Positions 43,898 to 53,042 of a stretch of DNA of 64,000 nucleotides are shown piece by piece. A program made the position numbers and the translations under genes. The notes beneath the pieces are model-generated. The model ran no database searches. It was not told the origin of the DNA and saw only the letters and a list, made by a program, of their open reading frames with translations. The DNA comes from Niabella yanshanensis (lineage in GTDB: Bacteria; Bacteroidota; Bacteroidia; Chitinophagales; Chitinophagaceae). Location: the NCBI RefSeq assembly GCF_034424215.1, contig NZ_CP139960.1, forward strand, positions 2,666,001-2,730,000. Direction: 5' to 3'. Position 1 is the first letter of the stretch. Every line of letters begins with the position of its first letter.

Positions 43898-43947
43898 GTT
43901 GCAGGTTTTATATCTTTACAGCTATAATAAATGCACGTACCTCCATA

Positions 43948-44349
43948 ATGCCTACACATATTTTTCCAAAATCGCAGCGACTTAAAAGCCGGAAAAAGCT
44001 GCAACAGGTTTTTGCTGAAGGAAAGAGTGTACGCACCAAAGATCTTCGACTGGTATACCTGGCCGAAAAAAATGGCATCACCGGGGTTAAATGTGGGGTA
44101 GGATTAAGTACCAGAAATTTTAAGCACGCTGTTGATCGTAACCGCATTAAAAGATTATTGAGGGAGGCCTACCGGTTACAGCAACATGATTTAAAAAAAT
44201 ATGCGGAAGATCACCCGGTTGACCTATCCTTATTCTTACTTTACACCGGAAGAGATTTACCCCAATACGAAGATATTTATGAAAATGTTGGGGTAGTTTT
44301 ACAAAAATTACAGAAAGCCTTACATGCGGCAGTTCCTGAAAATACTTAG
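43948..44349 (+). CDS. rnpA: ribonuclease P protein component
   Basis: RnpA is the protein subunit of RNase P, which matures tRNA 5' ends. The 133-residue product has the [11 protein letters not shown] start and the RNR box in [16 protein letters not shown]. The 3' end overlaps yidD out of frame by 26 bp. Compared with the usual rpmH-rnpA neighbourhood, two genes are inserted between them. Confidence 0.95.
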   Translation: MPTHIFPKSQRLKSRKKLQQVFAEGKSVRTKDLRLVYLAEKNGITGVKCGVGLSTRNFKHAVDRNRIKRLLREAYRLQQHDLKKYAEDHPVDLSLFLLYTGRDLPQYEDIYENVGVVLQKLQKALHAAVPENT

Positions 44350-44554
44350 CTGGCCCTTTATCGGTCTTATTAAAATATATCAATGGGTTATTTCACCCTG
44401 GCTGGGACCCAAATGCCGGTACACGCCTACCTGTTCTCATTATTCTTTACAAGCTTTCAAAAAATATGGCATTTTTAAAGGGTTCTGGCTATCTGTAAAA
44501 AGAATCTCCCGTTGTCATCCCTGGGGAGGAAGTGGCTACGACCCGGTTCCATAA
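44324..44554 (+). CDS. yidD: membrane protein insertion efficiency factor YidD
   Basis: This small membrane-associated factor helps YidC/Sec insertion. The 76-residue protein has the family motif of Cys, Tyr and Pro residues, [19 protein letters not shown], and ends near [14 protein letters not shown]. It overlaps rnpA by 26 bp. YidC itself is not next to it. Confidence 0.95.
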   Translation: MRQFLKILSWPFIGLIKIYQWVISPWLGPKCRYTPTCSHYSLQAFKKYGIFKGFWLSVKRISRCHPWGGSGYDPVP

Positions 44555-44639
44555 ATGTTTAAAGTCCGGAATTCAAGATTTTAAATAGTTGAGATCCGGA
44601 ACCTTAAACCTTAAATTTTAACCCTGTATACTTAAAAAG

Positions 44640-45014
44640 ATGATTACCGGTATTGGATTAGATGTAATTGAAGTAGAGCGCGTTCAGCAAAAAATAGAGA
44701 AAGAACAGGGCTTTAGAGAACTGGTTTTTGGACCCGAGGAGATCGAATACTGTGAGCCTAAAACGCATAAGTATGAACACTATGCAGCGCGCTTTGCCGC
44801 CAAAGAAGCCTTATTTAAAGCTTTGGGAACAGGCTGGACAAACGGTACTGCTTACAATGAGATTGTTATACTGGGAGATCAGGCGGGTAAACCGGAAATT
44901 CACCTGAGAGGTAAAACCGCCCAAACACTTGATACACTGGACCTGTCTAGAATCAAAATATCCATCAGCCATCTTAAAAACATCGCAGCTGCTGTGGTTA
45001 TTATTGAATCTTAG
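44640..45014 (+). CDS. acpS: holo-[acyl-carrier-protein] synthase
   Basis: AcpS transfers phosphopantetheine from CoA to acyl carrier protein. The 124-residue enzyme has GIGLDVIEVERV (Asp8 metal ligand), ARFAAKEALFKALGTG, and ISHLKNIA. It shares the last four bases with the convergent ricT gene. The spacer before it (44555-44639) contains short repeated words (TCCGGAA and CCTTAAA). Confidence 0.95.
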   Translation: MITGIGLDVIEVERVQQKIEKEQGFRELVFGPEEIEYCEPKTHKYEHYAARFAAKEALFKALGTGWTNGTAYNEIVILGDQAGKPEIHLRGKTAQTLDTLDLSRIKISISHLKNIAAAVVIIES

Positions 45015-46321
45015 TTGGCCTGCTTATTACTGTTGTTATTATTCTCTCTTCTTCTTTGAGGATTTTGGTGTTGAGGCTTATTCCCGGCGTTACGCTGCTG
45101 CGGCCGGTGATTCCCCCTGTTTTGACCTTGCTTTTGTTGCTGACCCTGTACGCCCTGGTTCGCAGCTACAGCCTGGTTACCTTGTGGCGGACCGGTTCTG
45201 CGTTGTTGCTTACGCTTCTTATCCGCTCTTTCCAGGCTACGCAATGAAATCTGACCCACTACATCTACGAAAGCAGGTTCCACTTCTTTGGGTTTGGTAG
45301 ATACTACCTCAACCGCTTCCAGTTCTTCAGGAACAATATTCTGACGGTTTAAAGATTTGATCTTTCTAACCCTTTCTATAGTTAACGGGTATTGCTTATT
45401 GCTGTCAGGCAAAGAATACCACATCAGGTTTTTAAAAATGTCCTTTTTAATCAGGTATGCTCGTCCTTTTGCTACTTCCAATTGGTCGCAGTCATTCGGA
45501 AAACCCTGTAAAGCATCCAGGTAAGTATCCAATTCATAGTTCAGGCAACATTTTAAACGCCCGCACTGGCCACTTAGTTTTGTTTGATTGATGGAAAGAT
45601 TCTGGTAACGCGCTATAGAAGTGTTAACTGATTTGAACTCGGTCAGCCAGGTCGCACAACATAATTCACGGCCACAGCTCCCTATACCTCCTACCTTGCC
45701 GGCCTCCTGTCTGGCCCCAATCTGGCGCATTTCCACTTTTACTTTAAACTCTGTGGCATACACTTTAATCAGCTCCCTAAAGTCTACACGGCCATCCGCT
45801 ATATAATAAAAGGTTGCTTTTCTGCCATCTGCCTGCATTTCTACCTGGCTTATTTTCATATCCAGTTTTAGCTGACGCGCTATGGCCCGGCTTCTGATCA
45901 CCGCTTCCGGCTCTCTTTGTTTATTAATACCTCTCTGTTCGAGGTCTCTCTCCGTGGCCGTCCTTAACACTTTTTTCATCTCAGGATTGCCCTCTTTTAC
46001 CCCGTATTTTTTCATTTGCAGGCGCACAATTTCTCCAGTCAAAGAAATCTCTCCAACATCCACTCCACTCACTCCTTCCACAGTAACCAAATCGCCCTTT
46101 TCAAAAAAATGGACAGTGGTATTTCTAAAAAAGTCCTTCCTGGTACCTTTATTAAAGCTCACTTCAACCACATTGCAATGACTGTCCATATCTGCAATTG
46201 GCAGATTGCGTAACCAGTCATACGTATTCATACGATTGCAGCCACCCGTACTACAGCCTCCGTTGCTCTTGCAACCACCCGGCTTGCTGCCATTAGCAGT
46301 ACCACAACTTGTACAACCCAT
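45011..46321 (-). CDS. ricT: RicT/PSP1-domain protein
   Basis: The ATG at 46321 gives 436 residues. The PSP1 domain (about 60-260) has the Cys pairs RELCCATWL and RLKCCLNYE. The N-terminus is Gly/Cys-rich (GCTSCG, GGCKSNGGCSTGGC), which could bind an iron-sulfur cluster or zinc. The C-terminal tail (about 365-436) is a Gln/Asn/Arg/Lys-rich disordered region that varies in the family. RicT proteins act in RNA processing (the Y-complex) in Firmicutes; the role here is inferred. It is followed upstream by holB. Confidence 0.9.
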   Translation of the reverse strand: MGCTSCGTANGSKPGGCKSNGGCSTGGCNRMNTYDWLRNLPIADMDSHCNVVEVSFNKGTRKDFFRNTTVHFFEKGDLVTVEGVSGVDVGEISLTGEIVRLQMKKYGVKEGNPEMKKVLRTATERDLEQRGINKQREPEAVIRSRAIARQLKLDMKISQVEMQADGRKATFYYIADGRVDFRELIKVYATEFKVKVEMRQIGARQEAGKVGGIGSCGRELCCATWLTEFKSVNTSIARYQNLSINQTKLSGQCGRLKCCLNYELDTYLDALQGFPNDCDQLEVAKGRAYLIKKDIFKNLMWYSLPDSNKQYPLTIERVRKIKSLNRQNIVPEELEAVEVVSTKPKEVEPAFVDVVGQISLRSLERADKKRKQQRRTGPPQGNQAVAANQGVQGQQQKQGQNRGNHRPQQRNAGNKPQHQNPQRRRENNNNSNKQAN

Positions 46322-46541
46322 TGTTTGTAAATTATAATAAAAGGAAAGTGCAGGCAGAAATATGGCGTACAACAAAATACATTCAGGGAACAAGCCCTGT
46401 GTATTAAAAATAAAAAACTGTAAATCAGTTTATTATGAACACCTTACCCAATAGTAAGATAAAAATGCACCCACTTTTCTTTTCGCTCTACACCATTCGC
46501 TTTCCTCAAAAAAATTATTTAACTCCCCAAAACCTGTTACC

Positions 46542-47744
46542 TCAATCATTCAAAAGTACAACATTGTCCTGAATGATATGATATATTTTAATAGTAAGAG
46601 CCATGAACAGCATCTTACCATTTGCGTTTCTTTCAATATAATAGGCAGCATGATCCAACTCTTCGATAATGGCCTGCTGCTGTTCGATACTCGTGATCTT
46701 GTTCAAACGAAGCGCAAAATCCCGCTCTTTGTCGGGGTATTGCTGCGCCAGCTCCGGCATTACCTGTAACCTGAGCGCCAGCTGTAACAAGTGATTAAAA
46801 TACCGTAAAAACTGCTTTTGGCCCTCTCGCCCCACCTGCCCTATTTCATCTACCCATTTCGACTGCGCTACCGGCCCTGTTTTCATAATGCTGTTCAGCC
46901 AGTCACGCAATAAATTTTGCCAATCCTCGTCAGAATGCTGCATAATTTGCAGGGCTTCCCGGTAATTACCTTCGCTGATGGCAGCTACACGGGCTGCTGT
47001 GGTTTCGTCGGCCTTGTTACGATTCACCAGGGCTTCTTTTATTTCAGCGTCTCCGGGCAAGGGTACTTTTATAAGTTGGCAACGACTCAGGATCGTTTGC
47101 AAAATCTGTCCCTCATTTTCAGCGATCAGTAAAAATACCGTCTTTTCAGGTGGCTCTTCTATCAACTTCAGGAGTTTGTTGCCTTCATTTCCCAGGTATT
47201 CGGGTAGCCACATTACCAGTACTTTGTATCCGCCTTCAAAACTCTTGAGGTTCAGCTTCCTGATAATATCGTTACACTCATTGGCAGTAATATTACCCTG
47301 CTTGTTCTCGGCACCTATAAATTGGAGCCAGTCATATACATTTCCGTAAGGGTATGTTTTAACAAATTCGCGCCATTCGGTAATATAGTCGGCACTTATG
47401 GGCGGAGTTCCGGCCTTCTTTGTAACCACCGGGTAGCTAAAATGAATATCCGGATGTGCCAGTTCAGCAGCTTTCTGGCAGGACGGGCATACACCGCAGG
47501 CGTCAGTTAATGCTTCCGGCTGGGCAGCGGGCAGATCGTCACCAAACAGGGACGGACCCGGATCTTTAGATGCGCCGTTAGCTTTCTCGCAAACAATGTA
47601 TTGTGCAAATGCCAGTGCCAGGGGCAAACCACCAGCCCCCTCTTTTCCCAACAGCAGCATGGCATGAGCCAGGCGATTTTCCCGCATCAATTCCGTCAAC
47701 TCTCCCTTCAGGTGCTCCTGTCCGATAACATCTTTAAACTGCAT
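46542..47744 (-). CDS. holB: DNA polymerase III subunit delta prime
   Basis: HolB is part of the clamp-loader complex. The 400-residue protein has an AAA+ core with a degenerate P-loop (LLLGKEGAGGLP), which is common for this subunit, a zinc-type Cys cluster CGVCPSC (about 75-81), and a conserved YLGNEGNKLLKLIEEPPEKT motif. The downstream ricT gene is also classically linked with holB. Confidence 0.9.
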   Translation of the reverse strand: MQFKDVIGQEHLKGELTELMRENRLAHAMLLLGKEGAGGLPLALAFAQYIVCEKANGASKDPGPSLFGDDLPAAQPEALTDACGVCPSCQKAAELAHPDIHFSYPVVTKKAGTPPISADYITEWREFVKTYPYGNVYDWLQFIGAENKQGNITANECNDIIRKLNLKSFEGGYKVLVMWLPEYLGNEGNKLLKLIEEPPEKTVFLLIAENEGQILQTILSRCQLIKVPLPGDAEIKEALVNRNKADETTAARVAAISEGNYREALQIMQHSDEDWQNLLRDWLNSIMKTGPVAQSKWVDEIGQVGREGQKQFLRYFNHLLQLALRLQVMPELAQQYPDKERDFALRLNKITSIEQQQAIIEELDHAAYYIERNANGKMLFMALTIKIYHIIQDNVVLLND

Positions 47745-47876
47745 GAGTGCAAAATAAGGTTAATTGACAAATTGAAGAAATCAGGCCGGTTTGATTAAGT
47801 TCTGTTCTGCTTATTCATACATTTAATTGCAGATGAACAAAAAATCTTGAAATTTGTAATACGAGGTACCTATATT

Positions 47877-49289
47877 ATGAAAATCGAACAAATTTATACA
47901 GGATGTCTGGCGCAGGGCGCTTATTATATTGTTTCCGGGAAAGAGGCAGCCATTATTGACCCCTTACGGGAAGTAGCTCCATATATCAATCGTGCCCAAA
48001 AAGACGGCGTAACTATCAAGTATATTTTTGAGACGCATTTTCATGCTGATTTTGTAAGCGGACATGTAGACCTGGCAGCTAAAACCGGGGCCCGGATCGT
48101 TTTCGGTCCTACCGATGCTGCCATTGGCTATGATGCATTGATTGCCAGGGATGGACAAGTGTTTGAAATTGGGACTATTAAAATAAAGCTGATCCATACG
48201 CCAGGGCACACACTGGAAAGCAGTTGCTATTTATTGTTGGATGAAAATGGTAGAGAAAAAGCTCTTTTTACCGGCGATACCTTATTTATAGGAGATGTAG
48301 GCAGGCCAGACCTGGCACAAAAAGTATCAGCTGATCTCACTAAAGAAAAGCTGGCAGGCATGCTTTTCGAATCGCTTCGCAATAAAATAGCTCCGTTGCC
48401 GGATGATGTAATTGTTTACCCCGCCCATGGAGCCGGCAGCGCCTGTGGTAAAAATATGAGCAAAGAAACGAGCGATACCCTGGGACGCCAGAAAATAACC
48501 AACTATGCCCTGAACATGGCATTAAGCCAAAAAGAATTTGTAGAACAGGTAACTGACGGCCTTACACCTCCCCCTCAATATTTTCCGCAAAACGTACAGA
48601 TGAATATTGAGGGGTATGATGATATAGCAGCAGTAATTGAGCGGGGTACCCAGGCGCTTTCGCCTGATGCTTTTGAAGAAGCTGCCAATCATACAGGCGC
48701 TGTAATTTTAGACACCAGGAAAGCTGATGATTTCTCAAAAGCATTTGTGCCCAACTCTGTTAATATTGGTATTGATGGCAGTTTTGCGGTTTGGGTAGGC
48801 ACTTTAATACCTGATGCGAAGCAGGAATTATTGATTATTGCGGACGCGGGGCGTGAAGAAGAAGTGGTAACACGCCTGGCGCGCGTAGGCTATGATTACA
48901 GTATCGGTTATTTACAGGGAGGGATCGATGTGTGGAAAGATGCTGGTAAAGAGCTGGACCATATCGAAAATATTTCAGCTACAGCACTTTCTGCCATTAA
49001 AGATGCCAATATTATTGATGTAAGAAAGGAAACGGAATTTGAACAGGAGCATATTCAAAACGCTCAGAACTTCCCGTTAGATTATATTAACGATCATCTT
49101 TCAGCCATCAACCCGGAAAAGCCGCACTACATTCACTGTGCCGCAGGTTACAGGTCAATGGCCTTTGCCTCCATTTTAAAGGCGCGCGGCTTTGACAATG
49201 TAGTAAATATAACCGGTGGCTTTAAATCGATAAAAGAAAGTGGTCAGTTTGACATCGTAAAAGGAGATGTTAGCGAACATACACATTAA
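47877..49289 (+). CDS. metallo-beta-lactamase fold protein with two rhodanese domains (persulfide dioxygenase-like)
   Basis: The ATG at 47877 gives 470 residues. The N-terminal metal-binding core has THFHADFVSGH (53-63), HTPGHT and FTGDTLFIGDVGRPD, as in the ETHE1/Blh persulfide dioxygenase group. Two C-terminal rhodanese domains follow. The first lacks the catalytic Cys (LLIIADAGREEEV), and the second has HCAAGYRS with Cys. The likely role is oxidation or transfer of sulfane sulfur in the cytoplasm, which suits the sulfur context of the window. Confidence 0.88.
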   Translation: MKIEQIYTGCLAQGAYYIVSGKEAAIIDPLREVAPYINRAQKDGVTIKYIFETHFHADFVSGHVDLAAKTGARIVFGPTDAAIGYDALIARDGQVFEIGTIKIKLIHTPGHTLESSCYLLLDENGREKALFTGDTLFIGDVGRPDLAQKVSADLTKEKLAGMLFESLRNKIAPLPDDVIVYPAHGAGSACGKNMSKETSDTLGRQKITNYALNMALSQKEFVEQVTDGLTPPPQYFPQNVQMNIEGYDDIAAVIERGTQALSPDAFEEAANHTGAVILDTRKADDFSKAFVPNSVNIGIDGSFAVWVGTLIPDAKQELLIIADAGREEEVVTRLARVGYDYSIGYLQGGIDVWKDAGKELDHIENISATALSAIKDANIIDVRKETEFEQEHIQNAQNFPLDYINDHLSAINPEKPHYIHCAAGYRSMAFASILKARGFDNVVNITGGFKSIKESGQFDIVKGDVSEHTH

Positions 49290-49714
49290 GGCTGTTTACG
49301 CTCCAGGTAGTCCATCATGTTTTCTGACTCTATGATTGGTTTTCCCTCTACATCTTTATTGTACCAGTAAATCCAGGCGACCACTTCATCTCCGGCTTCA
49401 TTGGTAGTAGTTACCAGTTCTCTTTTATAGTAGATATCTTCACCATCGTCCGGGTAGAGGCCCTCATAATCATCCAGTTGTGCCAGTATAAAAGATAATT
49501 CCTTAGGATTTCGGATTTCATATAATTCCCCTCTGATCATACGTCCCGTATTGTGAGAAGTACCTACCGGGAAAGTTCCCATATCATAGATCGTTCCCTT
49601 TACTGAAGCATTTCCTCTTAACTTAAAGTATTTAGAGATATACTCATAGGCCGGGCTTTTAAATCCGCTAAGGAGCGAGCCGTAAACAAAAAGAAAATGA
49701 CTGTGTGTTTGCAT
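49286..49714 (-). CDS. gamma-glutamylcyclotransferase-like protein
   Basis: The 142-residue protein has the GGCT/AIG2 motif VYGSL (10-14) and the catalytic Glu in LDDYEG. It may break down gamma-glutamyl peptides; substrate unknown. It overlaps the convergent gene by 4 bp. Confidence 0.85.
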   Translation of the reverse strand: MQTHSHFLFVYGSLLSGFKSPAYEYISKYFKLRGNASVKGTIYDMGTFPVGTSHNTGRMIRGELYEIRNPKELSFILAQLDDYEGLYPDDGEDIYYKRELVTTTNEAGDEVVAWIYWYNKDVEGKPIIESENMMDYLERKQP

Positions 49715-49748
49715 AAAGTTTCGTTTGAATTGAACCTGCTGTACCCGA

Positions 49749-50384
49749 TCAGCTTTTATCGTCTATCAGGAAAACATATACTTCTTTTGGCCCATGCACG
49801 CCTACCACCAGGGTTTTCTCAATATCGGCAGTTCGGCTTGGCCCTGTTGCAAAAGTAATCAGCGATGGCAGCGATGTACCGTATTTCTCCTTAACCCCTT
49901 CCAGGGCTTCTTTTATATCATATACCAATTGGCTGGTATAGGCAATACAAACATGTACCGGTGCATACACACTGGTATTGCGGCCGCTTTGTTCGGCAGC
50001 GCTCATTACAATGCTCCCGGTTCTCGCCACCAGGTATTCGCAACCGGTAACGGCTACATCGCAACCCGCGAGATTACTAAAGTCGTTCAAAAAATTGAGG
50101 CTGCCTCTTAAAATATCAGTGATATTGTGATCGATACAATAAATAGCTTTCCATCCTTTTTCTGTAACCAGCTGGTTAAATTGCTGTACCAACTCTTTCT
50201 GGTCGAAACAAAAAGCAAACTTTCCTTGCAAAGCAGTGAATCTTTCCGCGAACTCTACCTCAATATCCTGTACGAGTGGTGTGAATACAGACGATTGTCC
50301 CTCGCTTTTTGGAAATGGGATAGGCGTTGGTTGCGCCAACGCCTCTCTTATTTTTTTTAAAATATTTCCCCTGGCAGATTGCAC
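49749..50384 (-). CDS. LUD-domain protein (LutC/YkgG family)
   Basis: The 211-residue protein belongs to the LUD family. Members include the lactate-utilisation subunit LutC, but lutA/lutB are not seen next to it. Motifs include GCDVAVTGCEYLVARTGSI and FATGPSRTADIEKTLVVGVHGP. The GTG start is one base after the ftsH stop, so it is translationally coupled to ftsH. Confidence 0.88.
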   Translation of the reverse strand: MQSARGNILKKIREALAQPTPIPFPKSEGQSSVFTPLVQDIEVEFAERFTALQGKFAFCFDQKELVQQFNQLVTEKGWKAIYCIDHNITDILRGSLNFLNDFSNLAGCDVAVTGCEYLVARTGSIVMSAAEQSGRNTSVYAPVHVCIAYTSQLVYDIKEALEGVKEKYGTSLPSLITFATGPSRTADIEKTLVVGVHGPKEVYVFLIDDKS

Positions 50385-50385
50385 T

Positions 50386-52443
50386 TTATTCTTCGTTGGT
50401 TGAAGCCGTGTTCGTAGTACTATTGTAAGGAGGTAATGCGCTTACGTCGGCATCGCCACTCGTAGTAGGCAATACCACCTCTGCCAGTGCTTTTTTCTCT
50501 TCGAAAGGACGCTTTCCTATCAACCGCTCGAGGTCATCTTTAAACAATACTTCTTTTTCGAGCAATGCTTCTGCAATGATGCGTACTTCTTCTTTTTTTT
50601 CTTCTATCAGGGCTTTAGACCTTGCATAAGCATTGTCAGATAACTTTTTCACTTCCTGGTCGATCAGCTTACCCGTTTCCTCGCTATATGGCTTTTGAAA
50701 ACTGCCTTCGCTTTGAGGATCGTAGAACGAGATATTACCGATTTGCTCATTCATACCATAAATACTTACCATAGCATAAGCTGTACGGGTTACCTGTTGC
50801 AAATCGCTCAGCGCTCCTGTTGAAATTTTACCAAAGAAAACCTGCTCGGCGGCACGGCCTCCTAAAGTCATGCACATATCGTCTTCCAGCTCTTCAGTAA
50901 GCGTTAAATACTTTTCTTTAGGCAGGTATTGTGCAAATCCTAAAGCAGCAGTACCACGGGGTACGATCGTTACTTTCAAAAGCGGGTGTGCATGTTCGAG
51001 GAACCAACCGGTTACCGCATGGCCTGCTTCGTGATAGGCAATTACACGCTTTTCATCGGGTAATATGATCTTATTTTTCTTTTCGAGACCGCCGATAATA
51101 CGATCGATGGCATCGTTAAAGTCCTGCATTTCTACTTCAGTCTTCCCGTTTCTTGCAGCTATTAATGCGGCTTCGTTACAAACATTAGCAATATCTGCAC
51201 CTGCAAAACCAGGTGTTTGAGCCGCTAATTTATGGATATCAAGGTTCTGTGAAGTTTTAATCTCTTTCAGGTGCACTTTGAAGATCGCTTCGCGACCTGC
51301 CAGGTCTGGCTTATCAATCGATATCTGCCTGTCGAACCGGCCCGGCCTCAGTAATGCCGAATCCAATACATCCGGCCTGTTGGTAGCAGCTAATACAATG
51401 ATGCCCGAATCGGTACCAAAGCCATCCATTTCCACCAGCATCTGGTTCAATGTGCTTTCGCGCTCATCATTGCTCATCATGGCATTTTTACCACGGGCGC
51501 GACCAATTGCATCAATCTCATCAATAAAAATCACACAAGGAGCTTTCTCCCGGGCCTGCTTAAACAGGTCACGTACACGGCTGGCACCCACGCCCACAAA
51601 CATTTCCACAAAATCAGAACCGCTTAAGCTAAAGAACGGCACCTGCGCTTCACCCGCCATAGCCTTGGCCAACAACGTTTTACCTGTACCCGGAGGGCCC
51701 ACCAATAAAGCTCCTTTAGGAATTTTACCACCCAGGCTGGTATATTTTTTAGGATTACGAAGGAAATCCACAATCTCCATTACTTCCACTTTCGCCTCGT
51801 CAAGGCCAGCAACATCGGCAAAGGTTATATTTACCTTAGTGCCTTTGTCAAATAAAGTTGCTTTTGATTTCCCAATGCTGAATATACCACCCGGACCACC
51901 GGCGCCGCCGGCGCCTCCACTCATTTTACGCATCAGCAATATCCAAACTCCTAGTAATAATACAAATGGTAAAAGGTATCCAATAGCTTTGCCTAAAAAA
52001 TCATTGTCTGATTTTACTTCCGGCTCCATTCTGGCTATTCCTGGGTGACGCTCATAGAATTTCTCCATCTGATCATTAAACACTTCCGGACTTGAGATCT
52101 CAAAATAAAACTGTGGGGTTTCTTCTGCACCTTTAACCACGTTCTTATCTGCATTCGGGTATCCCGCAAGTGAATCGGGCTTTATCCATACACGCACCAG
52201 GTCTTTATTACTAACAATGGTATATTTCGAAACATGCCCTTTAACAAACATGTTTTGAAACTGGGATATATTGATCTCCTGCCTGGATGATCCCAAGGGA
52301 TTCAGGAACTGGAAGGCCAGCATAATTGCCAATATGATGATGAAAGCCCAATAACTACCGAATTTCGGTCCTTTTTTCGGCTCTCCCGGTGTATTATTGT
52401 TGTTATTATTTGAAAACGGGTTTCTCTTTTCCTGCTTCGCCAT
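50386..52443 (-). CDS. ftsH: ATP-dependent zinc metalloprotease FtsH
   Basis: FtsH degrades misfolded membrane and regulatory proteins. The 685-residue protein has an N-terminal Asn-rich start, two membrane helices (about 30-48 and 153-172) flanking a periplasmic domain, an AAA module with GPPGTGKT (249-256) and DEIDAIGRARG, and a peptidase domain with HEAGH. It lies downstream of rsfS and upstream of the LUD gene, all minus strand. Confidence 0.97.
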   Translation of the reverse strand: MAKQEKRNPFSNNNNNNTPGEPKKGPKFGSYWAFIIILAIMLAFQFLNPLGSSRQEINISQFQNMFVKGHVSKYTIVSNKDLVRVWIKPDSLAGYPNADKNVVKGAEETPQFYFEISSPEVFNDQMEKFYERHPGIARMEPEVKSDNDFLGKAIGYLLPFVLLLGVWILLMRKMSGGAGGAGGPGGIFSIGKSKATLFDKGTKVNITFADVAGLDEAKVEVMEIVDFLRNPKKYTSLGGKIPKGALLVGPPGTGKTLLAKAMAGEAQVPFFSLSGSDFVEMFVGVGASRVRDLFKQAREKAPCVIFIDEIDAIGRARGKNAMMSNDERESTLNQMLVEMDGFGTDSGIIVLAATNRPDVLDSALLRPGRFDRQISIDKPDLAGREAIFKVHLKEIKTSQNLDIHKLAAQTPGFAGADIANVCNEAALIAARNGKTEVEMQDFNDAIDRIIGGLEKKNKIILPDEKRVIAYHEAGHAVTGWFLEHAHPLLKVTIVPRGTAALGFAQYLPKEKYLTLTEELEDDMCMTLGGRAAEQVFFGKISTGALSDLQQVTRTAYAMVSIYGMNEQIGNISFYDPQSEGSFQKPYSEETGKLIDQEVKKLSDNAYARSKALIEEKKEEVRIIAEALLEKEVLFKDDLERLIGKRPFEEKKALAEVVLPTTSGDADVSALPPYNSTTNTASTNEE

Positions 52444-52503
52444 TTTTTCTGTTTGATGTATAAGGTAAAAACCTTGTAAATTGTTTATTAAGACTTTAAA
52501 TAA

Positions 52504-52902
52504 TTATTGATGCTCTTCCACCACTGCATCGCTCCACATTTCTTCGAGGTTATAAAACTTACGGGTTTCCGGCTGCATAATATGAATGACCACATTCACA
52601 AAATCTACCAGCACCCATTGCATACTTTGAAACCCCTCTTTATGAAAGACGTTCTCCCCGCAATTTTCCTTTACACGCTCCTCAATATTGTCGGCAATAG
52701 CTTTTACCTGCGGCTGGCTCGTAGCCTCACATACGATAAAAAAATCAGCTACAGCTTCCGGAATTTTTCTTAAATCAAGTGAAACGATATTCTCTCCCTT
52801 CTTTTCCTGTATGGCGGCAATGACGGATTTGAATAATTTAGAGTTTTTTGTAAGTTTTCCAGATAAATTTCTGCGTTTTGTTAGCGAAGCCAATGGTTCC
52901 AA
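52504..52902 (-). CDS. rsfS: ribosome silencing factor RsfS
   Basis: RsfS binds L14 and blocks subunit joining in poor growth conditions. The 132-residue protein has LFKSVIAAIQEKKGENIVSLDLRKI, ADFFIVCEATS, and the C-terminal WVLVDFVNVVIHIM. No ATG is available; an upstream ATG runs into a stop, so I assign a TTG start (52902), or another TTG three codons later. It is divergent from birA. Confidence 0.9.
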   Translation of the reverse strand: MEPLASLTKRRNLSGKLTKNSKLFKSVIAAIQEKKGENIVSLDLRKIPEAVADFFIVCEATSQPQVKAIADNIEERVKENCGENVFHKEGFQSMQWVLVDFVNVVIHIMQPETRKFYNLEEMWSDAVVEEHQ

Positions 52903-53042
52903 TAGAAGATGTGATTTTAATTAAAAGAAGACATTTAGTACCGAAAGGTGAAACATTAGATAGGATGGCTATTTCCGGCTCATCACTTTATTTTATCCGT
53001 GTTTCAGGATTCATTATTTAATTTGCTCAAAAATAGCGAATA

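Noticed and set aside
51278-52048. 256-codon plus-strand frame inside ftsH
   Set aside because: The minus strand encodes the canonical FtsH AAA module here; the opposite frame has no recognisable domain.
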